NCBI RefSeq assembly: GCF_014451325.2
Contig: NZ_JACSCH020000003.1
Location: 62,001-126,000, forward strand
DNA length: 64,000 nt
Direction of reading: 5' to 3'
Source of the DNA: Streptomyces sp. CB02980
GTDB lineage: Bacteria; Actinomycetota; Actinomycetes; Streptomycetales; Streptomycetaceae
Under the pieces are notes generated by a model. That model did no database searches and was not told the origin of the DNA. It worked only from the letters and a program-made list of their open reading frames with translations. The position numbers and the translations under genes are program-made. Shown piece by piece: positions 32,888 through 41,116 of this stretch (position 1 is its first letter; each line of letters begins with the position of its first letter).

Positions 32888-33706
32888 ATGCTGCTCGTCA
32901 CCGGTGTCTCCGGCGCTCTCGGCTCGCTCGTCGCCGAACGGCTCGCCGGTCGCGAGGACGTCGTCCTCGGTACGCGCGCGGGGCTGCCCGGCACCCGTCG
33001 CCTCGACTTCGACGCGCCCGAGACACTGCCGGAGGCCTTCGCCGGGGTGGAGACGCTGCTGCTCGTCTCCGCCGGTTACGGGGAGGACGACACGGTCGTG
33101 GCCCGGCACGAGGCCGCGATATCGGCCGCGGAGGCGGCGGGCGTCCGCCACGTCGTCTACACCAGCCTCTCCGGCGACGGCGACCACCTCACGTACGCGC
33201 TCGCCCACCGCTGGACCGAGCGGCGGCTGCGGAGCTCCGCCGGCCTCGACTGGACGATCCTCCGCAACGGCCTCTACGCCGAGTTCCTGACCTGGATCGC
33301 CACGCCCGACGCCGAGAACCGGATCACGGGCCCGCTGGGCGAGGGCCGCCTCGCCGCCGTCGCCCGCGCGGACCTCGCCGACATCGCCGTCTCGGTCGCG
33401 ACGGACCCGGCCGCCCACCGGAACCGGGTGTACGAGCTCGTCGGCGAGCGCGCCCTCGGCGGCGCCGACCTCGCGGAGGCCCTCGGCGCCACGTACGCCC
33501 CCGGCACGCTCGCCGACGCCCGCGCTGCGATCGCCGCGTCCGGGGCGGTGCCGTTCCAGGTGCCGATGCTGGCGAGCACGTACTCGGCGATCGCCCACGG
33601 CTTCATGGACGGTACGGGGGTGGAGAGCGACCTGCGCACGCTGCTGGGCGGCCGCGAACCGCTCGACGCGCTCGACGTGTTCGTGAAGGCCGTACGGCAG
33701 GGCTAG
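32888..33706 (+). CDS. NmrA-type NAD(P)H-dependent quinone reductase (QOR2-like)
   Basis: A 272-residue atypical short-chain reductase. The nucleotide-binding turn is TGVSGALGSLVAERL, followed by VETLLLVSAGYGEDDTVVARHEAAISAAEAAG and VVYTSLSG; the segment GLDWTILRNGLYAEFL is characteristic of the QOR2/YtfG-like NmrA group. No YxxxK catalytic pair is expected in this subgroup. ATG 32888 follows GGGGG. Adjacent and divergent to hxlR, it is probably induced by quinones or aldehydes. Confidence 0.88.
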   Translation: MLLVTGVSGALGSLVAERLAGREDVVLGTRAGLPGTRRLDFDAPETLPEAFAGVETLLLVSAGYGEDDTVVARHEAAISAAEAAGVRHVVYTSLSGDGDHLTYALAHRWTERRLRSSAGLDWTILRNGLYAEFLTWIATPDAENRITGPLGEGRLAAVARADLADIAVSVATDPAAHRNRVYELVGERALGGADLAEALGATYAPGTLADARAAIAASGAVPFQVPMLASTYSAIAHGFMDGTGVESDLRTLLGGREPLDALDVFVKAVRQG

Positions 33707-33786
33707 ACGCGGCTCGGACGCGGGACCTGCATGCGCACGGGAGGGCTAGACGCGGCTCGGACGCCGGACCGGCATGCGTACGGCAG
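33701..33786. repeat. 43-bp tandem duplication at the reductase gene end
   Basis: GGCTAGACGCGGCTCGGACGC begins at 33701 and again at 33744; the two 43-bp copies differ at a few positions. The first copy contains the TAG stop of the reductase gene, so the second holds a silent copy of the gene's terminal codons. Confidence 0.85.
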
Positions 33787-33880
33787 GGCCGGCCCCCGGC
33801 TCGGAGGTAGGGCCAGGCATACCCCCTGAACGCCCGCCAGTGGTCGTGATCGGCGGCCGCGAGAACGGTTCGCTTGAGTC

Positions 33881-34762
33881 ATGACCCCGACGCTCTCGCA
33901 CACCCCCGCGGCCACCTCCACCACGGCTTCCACCACGACCTCCACCACGGCTTCCACCGCCGCCGTACGGCTCCGCCGGCTCACCCGTCACCACCGGGAC
34001 GTCCGCGCCCTCGACGGCGTCGACCTCGACTTCCGCGCCGGGACCTTCACCGCCGTCATGGGCCCCTCGGGCTCCGGCAAGTCCACGCTGCTCCAGTGCG
34101 CGGCCGGGCTCGACCGGCCGACCTCCGGGCAGGTGGAGGTCGGCGGGGTCGCCCTCGAAGGGCTGAGCGAGCGGCGGCTGACCCTGCTGCGGCGGGACCG
34201 GATCGGTTTCGTCTTCCAGTCCTTCAACCTGCTGCCCGCCCTCACGGCCGCGCAGAACGTCGCCCTGCCCCTCCGGCTCGCCGGCCGCCGCCCGTCCCGT
34301 ACCGAGGTCCGGGACGCGCTGGCCCGCGTCGGGCTCGCGGGGCGGGAACGGCGCAGGCCGGGCGAGTTGTCGGGTGGACAGCAGCAACGGGTGGCGATCG
34401 CGCGGGCGTTGATCACGCGCCCGGCCGTTCTCTTCGGCGACGAGCCGACCGGCGCGCTCGACTCGACGACGAGCCGCGAGGTGCTCGACATGCTGCGGGA
34501 GCTGGTCGACCGGGACGGTCAGACGATCGTCATGGTCACCCACGACCCGGTGGCGGCGGCCCGCGCGGACCGGGTGGTCTTCCTGGTCGACGGGCGGGTG
34601 GCGGGCGAGCTTCCGGCCCCGACGGTGGAGGCGGTCGCGGCGCGGATGACCGCGCTGGAGACGGTGGCACCGCGGATGACCGCGCGGGAGACCGTCGCGC
34701 CGGTCGCGGAGCCGGGTCCGGCCCGCACCACCGCCTCCCCCACCGGGAGCGCCTCGTGCTGA
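33881..34762 (+). CDS. ABC transporter ATPase (MacB/LolD type)
   Basis: A 293-residue ATP-binding protein for an FtsX-type permease. Walker A is [12 protein letters not shown], the signature [16 protein letters not shown], Walker B VLFGDEPTGALD, and the switch His in VMVTHDP. The Q-loop is FVFQSFNLLPALTA. The first 26 residues are a Thr/Ser/Ala-rich tract and the last 60 are a degenerate repeat (VAARMTALETVAPRMTARETVAP), neither needed for catalysis. It overlaps the permease start by seven bases. Exporters of this type move peptides, lipids or drugs; there is no regulator next to it. Confidence 0.9.
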   Translation: MTPTLSHTPAATSTTASTTTSTTASTAAVRLRRLTRHHRDVRALDGVDLDFRAGTFTAVMGPSGSGKSTLLQCAAGLDRPTSGQVEVGGVALEGLSERRLTLLRRDRIGFVFQSFNLLPALTAAQNVALPLRLAGRRPSRTEVRDALARVGLAGRERRRPGELSGGQQQRVAIARALITRPAVLFGDEPTGALDSTTSREVLDMLRELVDRDGQTIVMVTHDPVAAARADRVVFLVDGRVAGELPAPTVEAVAARMTALETVAPRMTARETVAPVAEPGPARTTASPTGSASC

Positions 34763-36870
34763 CCGTCGTCCTCTCCGGACTCCGGGCCCGCTGGGCCTCC
34801 TTCCTCGGCGGGTTCGTCGCCCTCGCGCTCGGCGTGGGACTGCTCGCCACCATGGGCCTCGGGCTGTCCGTGACCCTTCACGCGCCCGAGCGTTCTCCGC
34901 AGCGGTTCGCCTCCTCGCCCGTCGTGGTGCAGGGTCAGGACCGGCTGACACTGGACGTACGGCGCGGACCCGAGACCGTGTCCGTGGCGCAGCGGCTCGA
35001 CCGTCCACAGCCTGTGGACAACAAATTGCTCCGCGAGCTGAAGGCCCGCTGGACCGTCACCCCCTCCGGCGGCCCCGACGCCGTCGGCGTCGACGCCCCC
35101 GCCGCCGAGGTCCGCGCCCTCGTCGGCGATCGTGCCCAGGTCCTCACCGGCGACGAACGGCGGCGCGCCGACCCCGACCACGACCGTGACGCCGAGGCGC
35201 TCGTCGGCGTCAACGCCCTCCTCGGCACCTCCGGCGGCGTCACCGCCTTCGTCTCCGTCTTCGTCGTCGCCTCCACCTTCGCCTTCGCCGTCGCCCTGCG
35301 CCGCCGCGAGTTCGGGCTGCTCAGGACCGCCGGAGCCACCCCCGGACAGATCCGCCGGCTCCTCCTCGCCGAGGCCGCGGCCCTCGGCGTCCTGGCCTCC
35401 GCCGCCGGGTGCGCGCTCGGCGCGGCCGGCGCGCCGCTGCTCGCCCGGACCCTCGTCGACGGCGGCCTCGCGCCCGCGTGGTTCACGGTCGGCGGCCCGG
35501 CCTGGCCCTTCCACGCCGCGTTCTGGACGGGTGTGACGGTCGCCCTGGCCGGGGCGGTCGCCGCGTCCCGGCGGGCCGGGAAGGTCGGTCCGACGGCCGC
35601 GCTCCGCGAGGCGGACGTCGACGCCGACGCCCTGCCTCTCGGCCGGGCCCTGCTCGGTACGGGACTGCTCCTGGCCGGCCTGGGGCTCCTCGTCTGGACG
35701 TACGCCACGGACCCGTCCGCGCTGCTCAAGCGGAAGACGTACACGACCCTCCCGATGCTGCTGATCACCGGCATCGCCCTGCTCTCTCCGCTCCTGGTCC
35801 GGCCGGTGGCCCGGCTCCTGAGGCTGCGGGGGGCCGTGGGGACGCTGGTACGGGAGAACAGCGCCGCCTCGGTCCGCCGTACGGCCGCCGTCGCCGCCCC
35901 CGTCCTCGTGACCGTGGCGCTCGCCGGGACACTCTTCGGCTCGGCGACGAGCGTCACGCGCGCGAAGGGCGCCGAGGGGCGCGAGCAGACGGTCGCGGAG
36001 TACGTCGTGACAGGCCCGGCCCTGCGGCCGGTGACGGCGCCCGCCGGGGCCGTCGTCTCCCCCACGGGGCCGACCTCGGTCTTCGTACGGGACGGGGACG
36101 CGGCCGTCGTGAAGTACGGGGCGCGGGCGGTCACCGATCCGACGGCCTTCGCCGAGCTCGCCCGGCTGCCCGTGGTGGCCGGCGATCCTCGGGACCTCGA
36201 CGACCGGTCGATCGTCGTCAACGAGGAGTTCGAGCGGCGCCGGGTGGGCGAGACCGTCGAGGTCTGGCGGGCGGACGGGACCGGTCCGGTACGGCTCCGG
36301 GTCGCGGCCGTCCTCGCCCTCGGGACCGGCGACAACGGCCCGTACGTCACCCGGGCGAACGCCCCCGGCTCCGTCCCCGACCGGATCGACGCACGCGGTG
36401 GCGGTACGGCCACGGTGCGGGCCCTGGAGACGAGCGGCGGCACCGTCAGGACGGCCGACGCGTGGGCCGACGCCGAGCACGCGCCGAGCGGCAGCCCGCA
36501 GGCCCGGCTCGGCATGGTCCTGGTCCTCGGCATCGCCCTCGTCTACACGGTGATCGGCCTCGCCAACACCCTGCTCATGGCGACCTCCGTACGCGGCGGA
36601 GAACTGGCCTCCCTCCGGCTCGCCGGGGCCACCCGGTCCCAGATCCTGCGGGTGGTGACGGGCGAGGCGACCCTCGCCGTGGCGATCGGCACCCTGCTCG
36701 GCCTCGCGGTGACCGCGCTGGTCCTCGGCGCCCTGGGAGCGGGCCTCGCCGCCCTCTCGGCCCCGGTGGCCCTGGCCCTCCCGTGGACCACGGTCGGCGC
36801 GGCGGCGGGCGTGTGCGCGGCGGTCGCGATCACCGCGTCGGCCCTCCCCGCGTGGCGCCTGACGCGCTGA
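34756..36870 (+). CDS. FtsX-like ABC permease
   Basis: A 704-residue permease with two FtsX domains. The first membrane helix is near residues 12-35 (SFLGGFVALALGVGLLATM), the first FtsX block around 155-285 (SVFVVASTFAFAVALRRREFGLLRTAGATPGQIRR), and the second at the C-terminus (LVLGIALVYTVIGLANTLLM, then RGGELASLRLAGATRSQILR). A long extracytoplasmic region separates them. The GTG 34756 overlaps the end of the ATPase gene and is the best start; the frame is open further back but would run through that gene. The number of helices is about ten. Substrate is unknown. Confidence 0.88.
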   Translation: MLTVVLSGLRARWASFLGGFVALALGVGLLATMGLGLSVTLHAPERSPQRFASSPVVVQGQDRLTLDVRRGPETVSVAQRLDRPQPVDNKLLRELKARWTVTPSGGPDAVGVDAPAAEVRALVGDRAQVLTGDERRRADPDHDRDAEALVGVNALLGTSGGVTAFVSVFVVASTFAFAVALRRREFGLLRTAGATPGQIRRLLLAEAAALGVLASAAGCALGAAGAPLLARTLVDGGLAPAWFTVGGPAWPFHAAFWTGVTVALAGAVAASRRAGKVGPTAALREADVDADALPLGRALLGTGLLLAGLGLLVWTYATDPSALLKRKTYTTLPMLLITGIALLSPLLVRPVARLLRLRGAVGTLVRENSAASVRRTAAVAAPVLVTVALAGTLFGSATSVTRAKGAEGREQTVAEYVVTGPALRPVTAPAGAVVSPTGPTSVFVRDGDAAVVKYGARAVTDPTAFAELARLPVVAGDPRDLDDRSIVVNEEFERRRVGETVEVWRADGTGPVRLRVAAVLALGTGDNGPYVTRANAPGSVPDRIDARGGGTATVRALETSGGTVRTADAWADAEHAPSGSPQARLGMVLVLGIALVYTVIGLANTLLMATSVRGGELASLRLAGATRSQILRVVTGEATLAVAIGTLLGLAVTALVLGALGAGLAALSAPVALALPWTTVGAAAGVCAAVAITASALPAWRLTR

Positions 36871-36886
36871 GCGGCGATGGTGGGAC

Positions 36887-36931
36887 GGACGGGGCGGTGA
36901 CCGGGGTCGGAGCCGGGTCACCGCCCCGTCC
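36887..36931 (+). terminator. Hairpin after the FtsX-type permease gene
   Basis: GGACGGGGCGGTGACC and its exact complement (36916-36931) make a 16-bp stem with a 13-base loop, 16 bases after the stop. Confidence 0.85.
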
Positions 36932-37059
36932 ACGCACGTCCGGCCCCGTCCACCTCCGCCCGTCCATGCCCGCGCTCGCACGTCCACGCCCGTCCAGCGC
37001 CCGTCCACCCGTGCGAAGCGCCTTGCGGCGCGCTCCGGGGGACGGCGATCATCGCTCCT

Positions 37060-37359
37060 GTGCCGGGGCAGCGGAAGCGGAGGAGACAGCGGGAGCTCGC
37101 GGACCTCTCGCGAGAGGCGGACCGTTTCGGCCCGGACGCCGGGCGCTGGGAGCTCCGCTACGCGACGAACGACGAGTCGGAGTGGCAGGCGGAAATCCGG
37201 AGGCTACGGACCGAGGAGCCCGGCCTCGACCCGGACGCGGTCCGGCTGGACATGCTCTGCGGACGATCGACGCACCCGACGACGTACCGACTGAGCGTCT
37301 TCGTCCCTCATCCGGCCCCGGAGGAGCCCCCCTGCCGCGCCAAGCCCTCCTCCGGATGA
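37060..37359 (+). CDS. Hypothetical protein (unrecognised)
   Basis: A 99-residue reading from GTG 37060. I do not recognise a family. Coding support is composition: third positions are almost all G or C through RELADLSREADRFGPDAGRWELRYATNDESEWQAEIRRLRTEEPG, and amino-acid usage is balanced. The N-terminus MPGQRKRRRQRELADL is basic. Two cysteines occur (LCGRSTHP and PCRAKP) but form no motif. No clear ribosome site stands before GTG 37060. It lies alone between the ABC exporter and the GNAT gene, in a region of CGTCCA-rich spacer. Confidence 0.6.
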   Translation: MPGQRKRRRQRELADLSREADRFGPDAGRWELRYATNDESEWQAEIRRLRTEEPGLDPDAVRLDMLCGRSTHPTTYRLSVFVPHPAPEEPPCRAKPSSG

Positions 37360-37481
37360 TCCGGAGGGCAGGCCCTGGACAGACCTGGACGGGACCGGGG
37401 CGGACCGGGACGGGACCGGGACCGACCGGGGCGGACCGGGGCGCACCCCCGTGCCGCCCCGGCCCCCGACCCGGGCCCGAC

Positions 37482-38072
37482 TCAGGCCCCGCTCTCCTCT
37501 GCCCCCGCCCCCGCGGACGCGGACTTCGCCGCCCTCCACTCCGGGGCGAGCACCGACCAGACCTCCTCGTCGTGGCGCCGGCCCCGGTAGGGGTAACTGC
37601 CCCTCAGGACGGCGTCCTTGCTCATGCCGAGGCGGCGGGCCACCGCGATGCTCGGCTCGTTGTCGGAGGACACCACCCACTCCACCCGGTGGATCCCGCG
37701 CACCTCGATCGCCCAGTCGATGAGCGTCCGGGCCGCCCGGGTCACCAGGCCCTTGCCGACGCCCGCCGGCTCCAGCCAGCAGCCCGCCTCGGCCCTGCCG
37801 TTCTCCGTGTCCAGCTGCCGGAGGATCACCGCGCCGACGAGGGTGCCGTCGGACCAGATGCCGTGGATGCGGCCCGAGTCGGCGGCCACCTTCTCCGCAT
37901 AGAGCCGGAGGAAGGCCCGGCTGGACGCCAGGTCGGTGACGACGTCGGGAAGGCCGTTGCGCGCGCCGATGAACTCGCGTCCCCGGTCCATGTGCGCCAG
38001 GAACTCCTCCGCCTGCCACGGTTCGAGCGGGCGCAGCTCCGCGCCGTCGCCTCCCAGGGGTATCGCGTACAT
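37482..38072 (-). CDS. GNAT family N-acetyltransferase (RimJ/RimL-like)
   Basis: A 196-residue acetyltransferase of the RimJ/RimL type, probably modifying an amino group of a protein or antibiotic. Family marks are FLRLYAEKVAADSGRIHGIWSDGTLVGAVIL, CWLEPAGVGKGLVTRAARTLIDWAIEVRGIHRVEW (the acetyl-CoA binding loop includes GVGKGL), and SDNEPSIAVARRLGMSKDAVLRGSYPY. ATG 38072 (MYAIPLGG) has GGAAGG eight bases upstream; the longer frame to 38102 is unlikely. The acceptor is not known. Confidence 0.88.
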   Translation of the reverse strand: MYAIPLGGDGAELRPLEPWQAEEFLAHMDRGREFIGARNGLPDVVTDLASSRAFLRLYAEKVAADSGRIHGIWSDGTLVGAVILRQLDTENGRAEAGCWLEPAGVGKGLVTRAARTLIDWAIEVRGIHRVEWVVSSDNEPSIAVARRLGMSKDAVLRGSYPYRGRRHDEEVWSVLAPEWRAAKSASAGAGAEESGA

Positions 38073-38148
38073 CTTCGTCGCCTTCCGGGCCGGGACCGCC
38101 ACTCACGGCGGAGGGATCGGCTCACTCTCCCGCACCCGCGCGCCAGGA

Positions 38149-38261
38149 GTCACGGGAGTCACGGGAGTCAGCAGAGTTACGGGAGTCAGCGGAGCTGCGG
38201 GGCTACGGGGCTACGGGAGCTACGGGCTACGGGCTACGGGCTACGGGCTACGGGCTACGGG
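38149..38261. repeat. Tandem short repeats at the oxidoreductase stop codon
   Basis: Five exact 7-bp units GGGCTAC run from 38224 to 38258 and are preceded by variants (GGGGCTAC, GGGAGCTAC) and by GTCACGGGA/GTCAG-type units from 38149. The stop codon of the downstream oxidoreductase (38255-38257 as CTA on this strand) lies in the last unit. Confidence 0.85.
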
Positions 38262-39196
38262 AGCAGGATCAACTTCCCGCGCACGTGCCCCGATTCGCTC
38301 AGCTCCTGGGCGCGCGCCGCCTCCTTCAGGGGGAGCGTGTCGGCGAGCCGGACCGCGAGGGTCCCGGCCGCCGCCCCGCGCGCGTGGGCGATGAGTCCGG
38401 CCCGTACGGCGTCGGGGTCACCCAGGACGCCGGAGAACACGATCCCGTACTTCTCCGCCTCCACGTCCGCGATCGTCACGATCCGCTCCTTCGCGGCCTC
38501 CTCCCCGCCGGGCTCGCCCCCGCCGAGGAGCTCGATCGCGACCGGCAGCACCCCGTGCCCGGCCGCGTCGAAGACCGCGTCGACGCCGTCCGGGGCGGCG
38601 GCCCGCACCCGGTCGGCCAGGCCCTCCCCGTACGCCACCGGGATCGCGCCGAGTTCACGCAGGTAGGCGTGGTTGGACTCGGACGCGCTGCCGATCACGG
38701 TGACCCCGGCGGCCACGGCGAGCTGGACGCCCACCGAGCCGACGACCCCCGCCGCACCGTGCAGGAAGAGCGTCTCGCCCGCCCGTACGCCGAGCAGGTC
38801 GAGGACCCGCTGCGCCGTCTCGCCGGCCACCGGAAGGCTCGCGGCGGCCTCCCAGGACAGCCCGGCCGGCTTCGGCGCGACGATGCCGGCGATCGCGTAC
38901 TCGGCGTAGGCGCCGGTCTTCGTCCAGCCGAGGACCTCGTCGCCGACCGTCAGGCCGGTGACGCCCTCGCCGAGCCCGTCGACGGTGCCGGCGAACTCCA
39001 GGCCGGGGACGGCGGGGAAGGTCGTCGGGTAGAACTCCTCGACCCAGCCGTAACGGCGCTTCCAGTCCACCGGGTTGACCCCGACGGCCGCCACCTTGAC
39101 GCGGACCTCGCCGGGACCGGGCTCCGGTACGGCGACACCCGCCGCGTGACGCAGCACCTCGGGACCGCCGAACTCCTCGTACACGATCGCTTCCAT
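38255..39196 (-). CDS. Zinc-independent quinone oxidoreductase (MDR family)
   Basis: A 313-residue medium-chain reductase of the QOR type, reducing quinones or enones with NADPH. The Rossmann part is LFLHGAAGVVGSVGVQLAVAAGVTVIGSASE; the N-terminal domain has VGVNPVDWKRRYG and PGLEFAGTVDGLGEGVTGLTVGDEVLG. There are no zinc-ligand cysteines in the 40-residue structural loop. ATG 39196 (MEAIVYEEFGGPEVLR) is natural. Its 3' end lies in a tandem 7-bp repeat that still preserves the stop codon. It is divergent from the hybrid LuxR regulator at 39338. Confidence 0.9.
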   Translation of the reverse strand: MEAIVYEEFGGPEVLRHAAGVAVPEPGPGEVRVKVAAVGVNPVDWKRRYGWVEEFYPTTFPAVPGLEFAGTVDGLGEGVTGLTVGDEVLGWTKTGAYAEYAIAGIVAPKPAGLSWEAAASLPVAGETAQRVLDLLGVRAGETLFLHGAAGVVGSVGVQLAVAAGVTVIGSASESNHAYLRELGAIPVAYGEGLADRVRAAAPDGVDAVFDAAGHGVLPVAIELLGGGEPGGEEAAKERIVTIADVEAEKYGIVFSGVLGDPDAVRAGLIAHARGAAAGTLAVRLADTLPLKEAARAQELSESGHVRGKLILLP

Positions 39197-39337
39197 CTCA
39201 GCCTCCACAGCCGCCCGTTCACTTCGACGGGTCCCAGCCTGCTGCCACGGCCACCCCCGCCCCGCCCTCCCAACGGCCAGTCCGACCTGGCCGAAAGACC
39301 GGCCGCTCCCCACCCCTCCCCGCGTACGCTCCCTCGC

Positions 39338-40582
39338 ATGGACGCGCACACGCTGAGCACCGCGTACGAGATCATCCGGCAGCCCCTCGGGGAGATCCTC
39401 CCCAAGGTCTCCGCCGCCCTCGCCCCGCTCGTCCCGCACGTGGACGCGGCCGAACTCTCCACGCACTGCGCCCACTCCCCCTTCAAGGCCCTCGGCGGTA
39501 CGGAGCTGCTCACCGCCTCCGAACTGGCCCCGCTGCTCACGGCCGGCGTGCCCGGGAGCCCCTGGCAGGGCGTGGCGACGATCGGCGGCCGGGAGCGCGA
39601 GGTCGTCGCCGTCACCAGCCACGCGACCCGGCGCGGGGCGGTGCTCGTGCTCGTACGGGAGGACGGCGCCGTCCCGGCGGGCGAGGCCGAACTCGCCGTG
39701 GCACAGGCCCTGTGGGACCTGGTGGCCGGCCACTTCGACCGCTTCGCGACGGAGGCCCTGCCGGGGGCCCTGGCCCGGTCGCGGGCGGCGGCCGACACCC
39801 GGGCGCGGGTGATCGCCGAGCTGACCGCCACGCACTCCGCGGCCCTCTCCGGGGTCCTCGGGGTGCTGCGCAGCCGGGCCCTGGACGACACGACGGCCCG
39901 GGCGACGGCGACCGACCTGGCCGCGTCGGCGCTGATCGAGATGCGGGCGGCGCAGCGGCGGGACCGGGCGCTCGCGGAGGAACCGGCCCAGGACGCCTTC
40001 GAGCGGCTCGCCGCCGAACTCCGGCCGATGCTGCGGCACAGCCAGGTCAGGCTCGACCTGGGCGCGCCCGACTCGGACCGCTCGCTCGCGGCGGACGTGG
40101 CGCACAGCGCGCGGGCGATCGTCCGGTCGCTGCTCCTGATCGTGCTCGAACAGGACTCGGTGCGCCGCATCCACGTCGGCTGGCAGCTGACCGAACACGA
40201 GCTGCGGGTCTCGGTACGGGACGACGGGGCGGGCGCGCTGGCCCCCTGCGACCTGGGCGCGGGCACGATCAAGGACCGGCTCGACGTGCTCGGCGGCCGG
40301 CTCGACATGGACGCGGTGCCGGGCTGGGGCACGACGATCACGGCGGTGATCCCGCTGGCGGCGCCGGCCGCGCCGGTCGAGGCGGCGCACCCGCTGACCG
40401 GCCTCGGCGAGCGGGAGGTGGAGGTCCTGCGCCACCTGGCCCTCGGTCACCGCAACCGGCGCATCGCGGAGGAGCTGCACATCAGCGAGTCGACGGTGAA
40501 GTTCCATGTCGCCAACATCCTGAACAAGCTGGGCGTCGACTCCCGGGGCGAGGCGGCGGCCCTGTTCCACGCGGCGGCGTAG
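39338..40582 (+). CDS. Hybrid regulator: HATPase-like domain fused to LuxR HTH
   Basis: A 414-residue single-chain regulator. The N-terminal 120 residues look like a sensor domain (no known family), the middle about 150-350 resembles a histidine-kinase-like region with dimer helix (AELTATHSAALSGVLGVLRSRAL) and an ATPase part (RHSQVRLDLGAP, LRVSVRDDGAGALAPCDLGAGTIKDRLDVLGG), and residues 350-414 are a LuxR/GerE helix-turn-helix (LTGLGEREVEVLRHLALGHRNRRIAEELHISESTVKFHVANIL). There is no phospho-receiver Asp domain and no clear H-box His. It begins at ATG 39338. It is divergent from the quinone oxidoreductase gene, which may be a target. One-protein fusion of kinase-type sensor and output is unusual. 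Confidence 0.8.
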   Translation: MDAHTLSTAYEIIRQPLGEILPKVSAALAPLVPHVDAAELSTHCAHSPFKALGGTELLTASELAPLLTAGVPGSPWQGVATIGGREREVVAVTSHATRRGAVLVLVREDGAVPAGEAELAVAQALWDLVAGHFDRFATEALPGALARSRAAADTRARVIAELTATHSAALSGVLGVLRSRALDDTTARATATDLAASALIEMRAAQRRDRALAEEPAQDAFERLAAELRPMLRHSQVRLDLGAPDSDRSLAADVAHSARAIVRSLLLIVLEQDSVRRIHVGWQLTEHELRVSVRDDGAGALAPCDLGAGTIKDRLDVLGGRLDMDAVPGWGTTITAVIPLAAPAAPVEAAHPLTGLGEREVEVLRHLALGHRNRRIAEELHISESTVKFHVANILNKLGVDSRGEAAALFHAAA

Positions 40583-40776
40583 GGCCTGCGGCGGGGGTGG
40601 CCGTGCGGCGCGGTGCCGCGCCGACCCACCGCCTCCACGCAGGCGCGTGCGGCGCAGGTGGCCGTGCGGCGCGGGGCGCGCCTACCCGTTGTCGCCTCCA
40701 CGCAGGCGCGTGCGGCACGATGCCCCGCCGACCCGCCGCCTCCACGCGGGCGCGTGCCCCCGCCCCCGCTCCCTCG

Positions 40777-40820
40777 GTTGTGGGCAACTGTTCCGCAAGG
40801 GCGGAACGGGTGGGCACAAC
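40777..40820. repeat. 44-bp palindromic element, copy 1
   Basis: GTTGTGGGCAACTGTTCCGC, loop AAGG, then GCGGAACGGGTGGGCACAAC: 16 of 20 positions pair. The right arm is the exact complement of the left arm of copy 2 at 40941. Confidence 0.85.
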
Positions 40821-40940
40821 CCGACCACGGCGCTCAGCCGCCCCTGGGCCCGGTCCACCAGGTGGGCGCCCTGGACAGGACCCCGGCCTCGTGGGCGCCG
40901 TAGGTGCAGGGAGCCTGGGCCCGGCAAAGGGCGCCGTTCC

Positions 40941-40984
40941 GTTGTGCCCACCCGTTCCGCCCCAGCGGAACGAATGCCCACAAC
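40941..40984. repeat. 44-bp palindromic element, copy 2
   Basis: GTTGTGCCCACCCGTTCCGC, loop CCCA, then GCGGAACGAATGCCCACAAC. It is inverted relative to copy 1, which suggests a mobile or recombinogenic intergenic element; similar GTTGTG...CACAAC palindromes are scattered in Streptomyces genomes. Confidence 0.82.
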
Positions 40985-41116
40985 GGGGTGGGGGCGGGGC
41001 GGCGCGCGCCCGCGACGCGGAGGGCGGGGCGAATGCCGTGGTGGAGGCCGAGGTCCTGGGGAGGGCGGCGCGCCGGTTCCGGGGCGGTGTCAGTGGCGGG
41101 TGTCAGACTCGCACCC

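Larger units (their letters stand above)
40583..41116. other. Gene-free repeat-bearing intergenic region
   Basis: A 534-bp gap between two rightward genes. It has three near-copies of GCCTCCACGCAGGCGCGTGC (from 40631, 40694 and 40738), then two 44-bp inverted-repeat elements (40777-40820 and 40941-40984) in opposite orientation. Between these is a 120-bp segment with more GGGCGCC-type inverted sequence. No gene was found; the 3' end should hold the polymerase gene's promoter. Confidence 0.7.
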
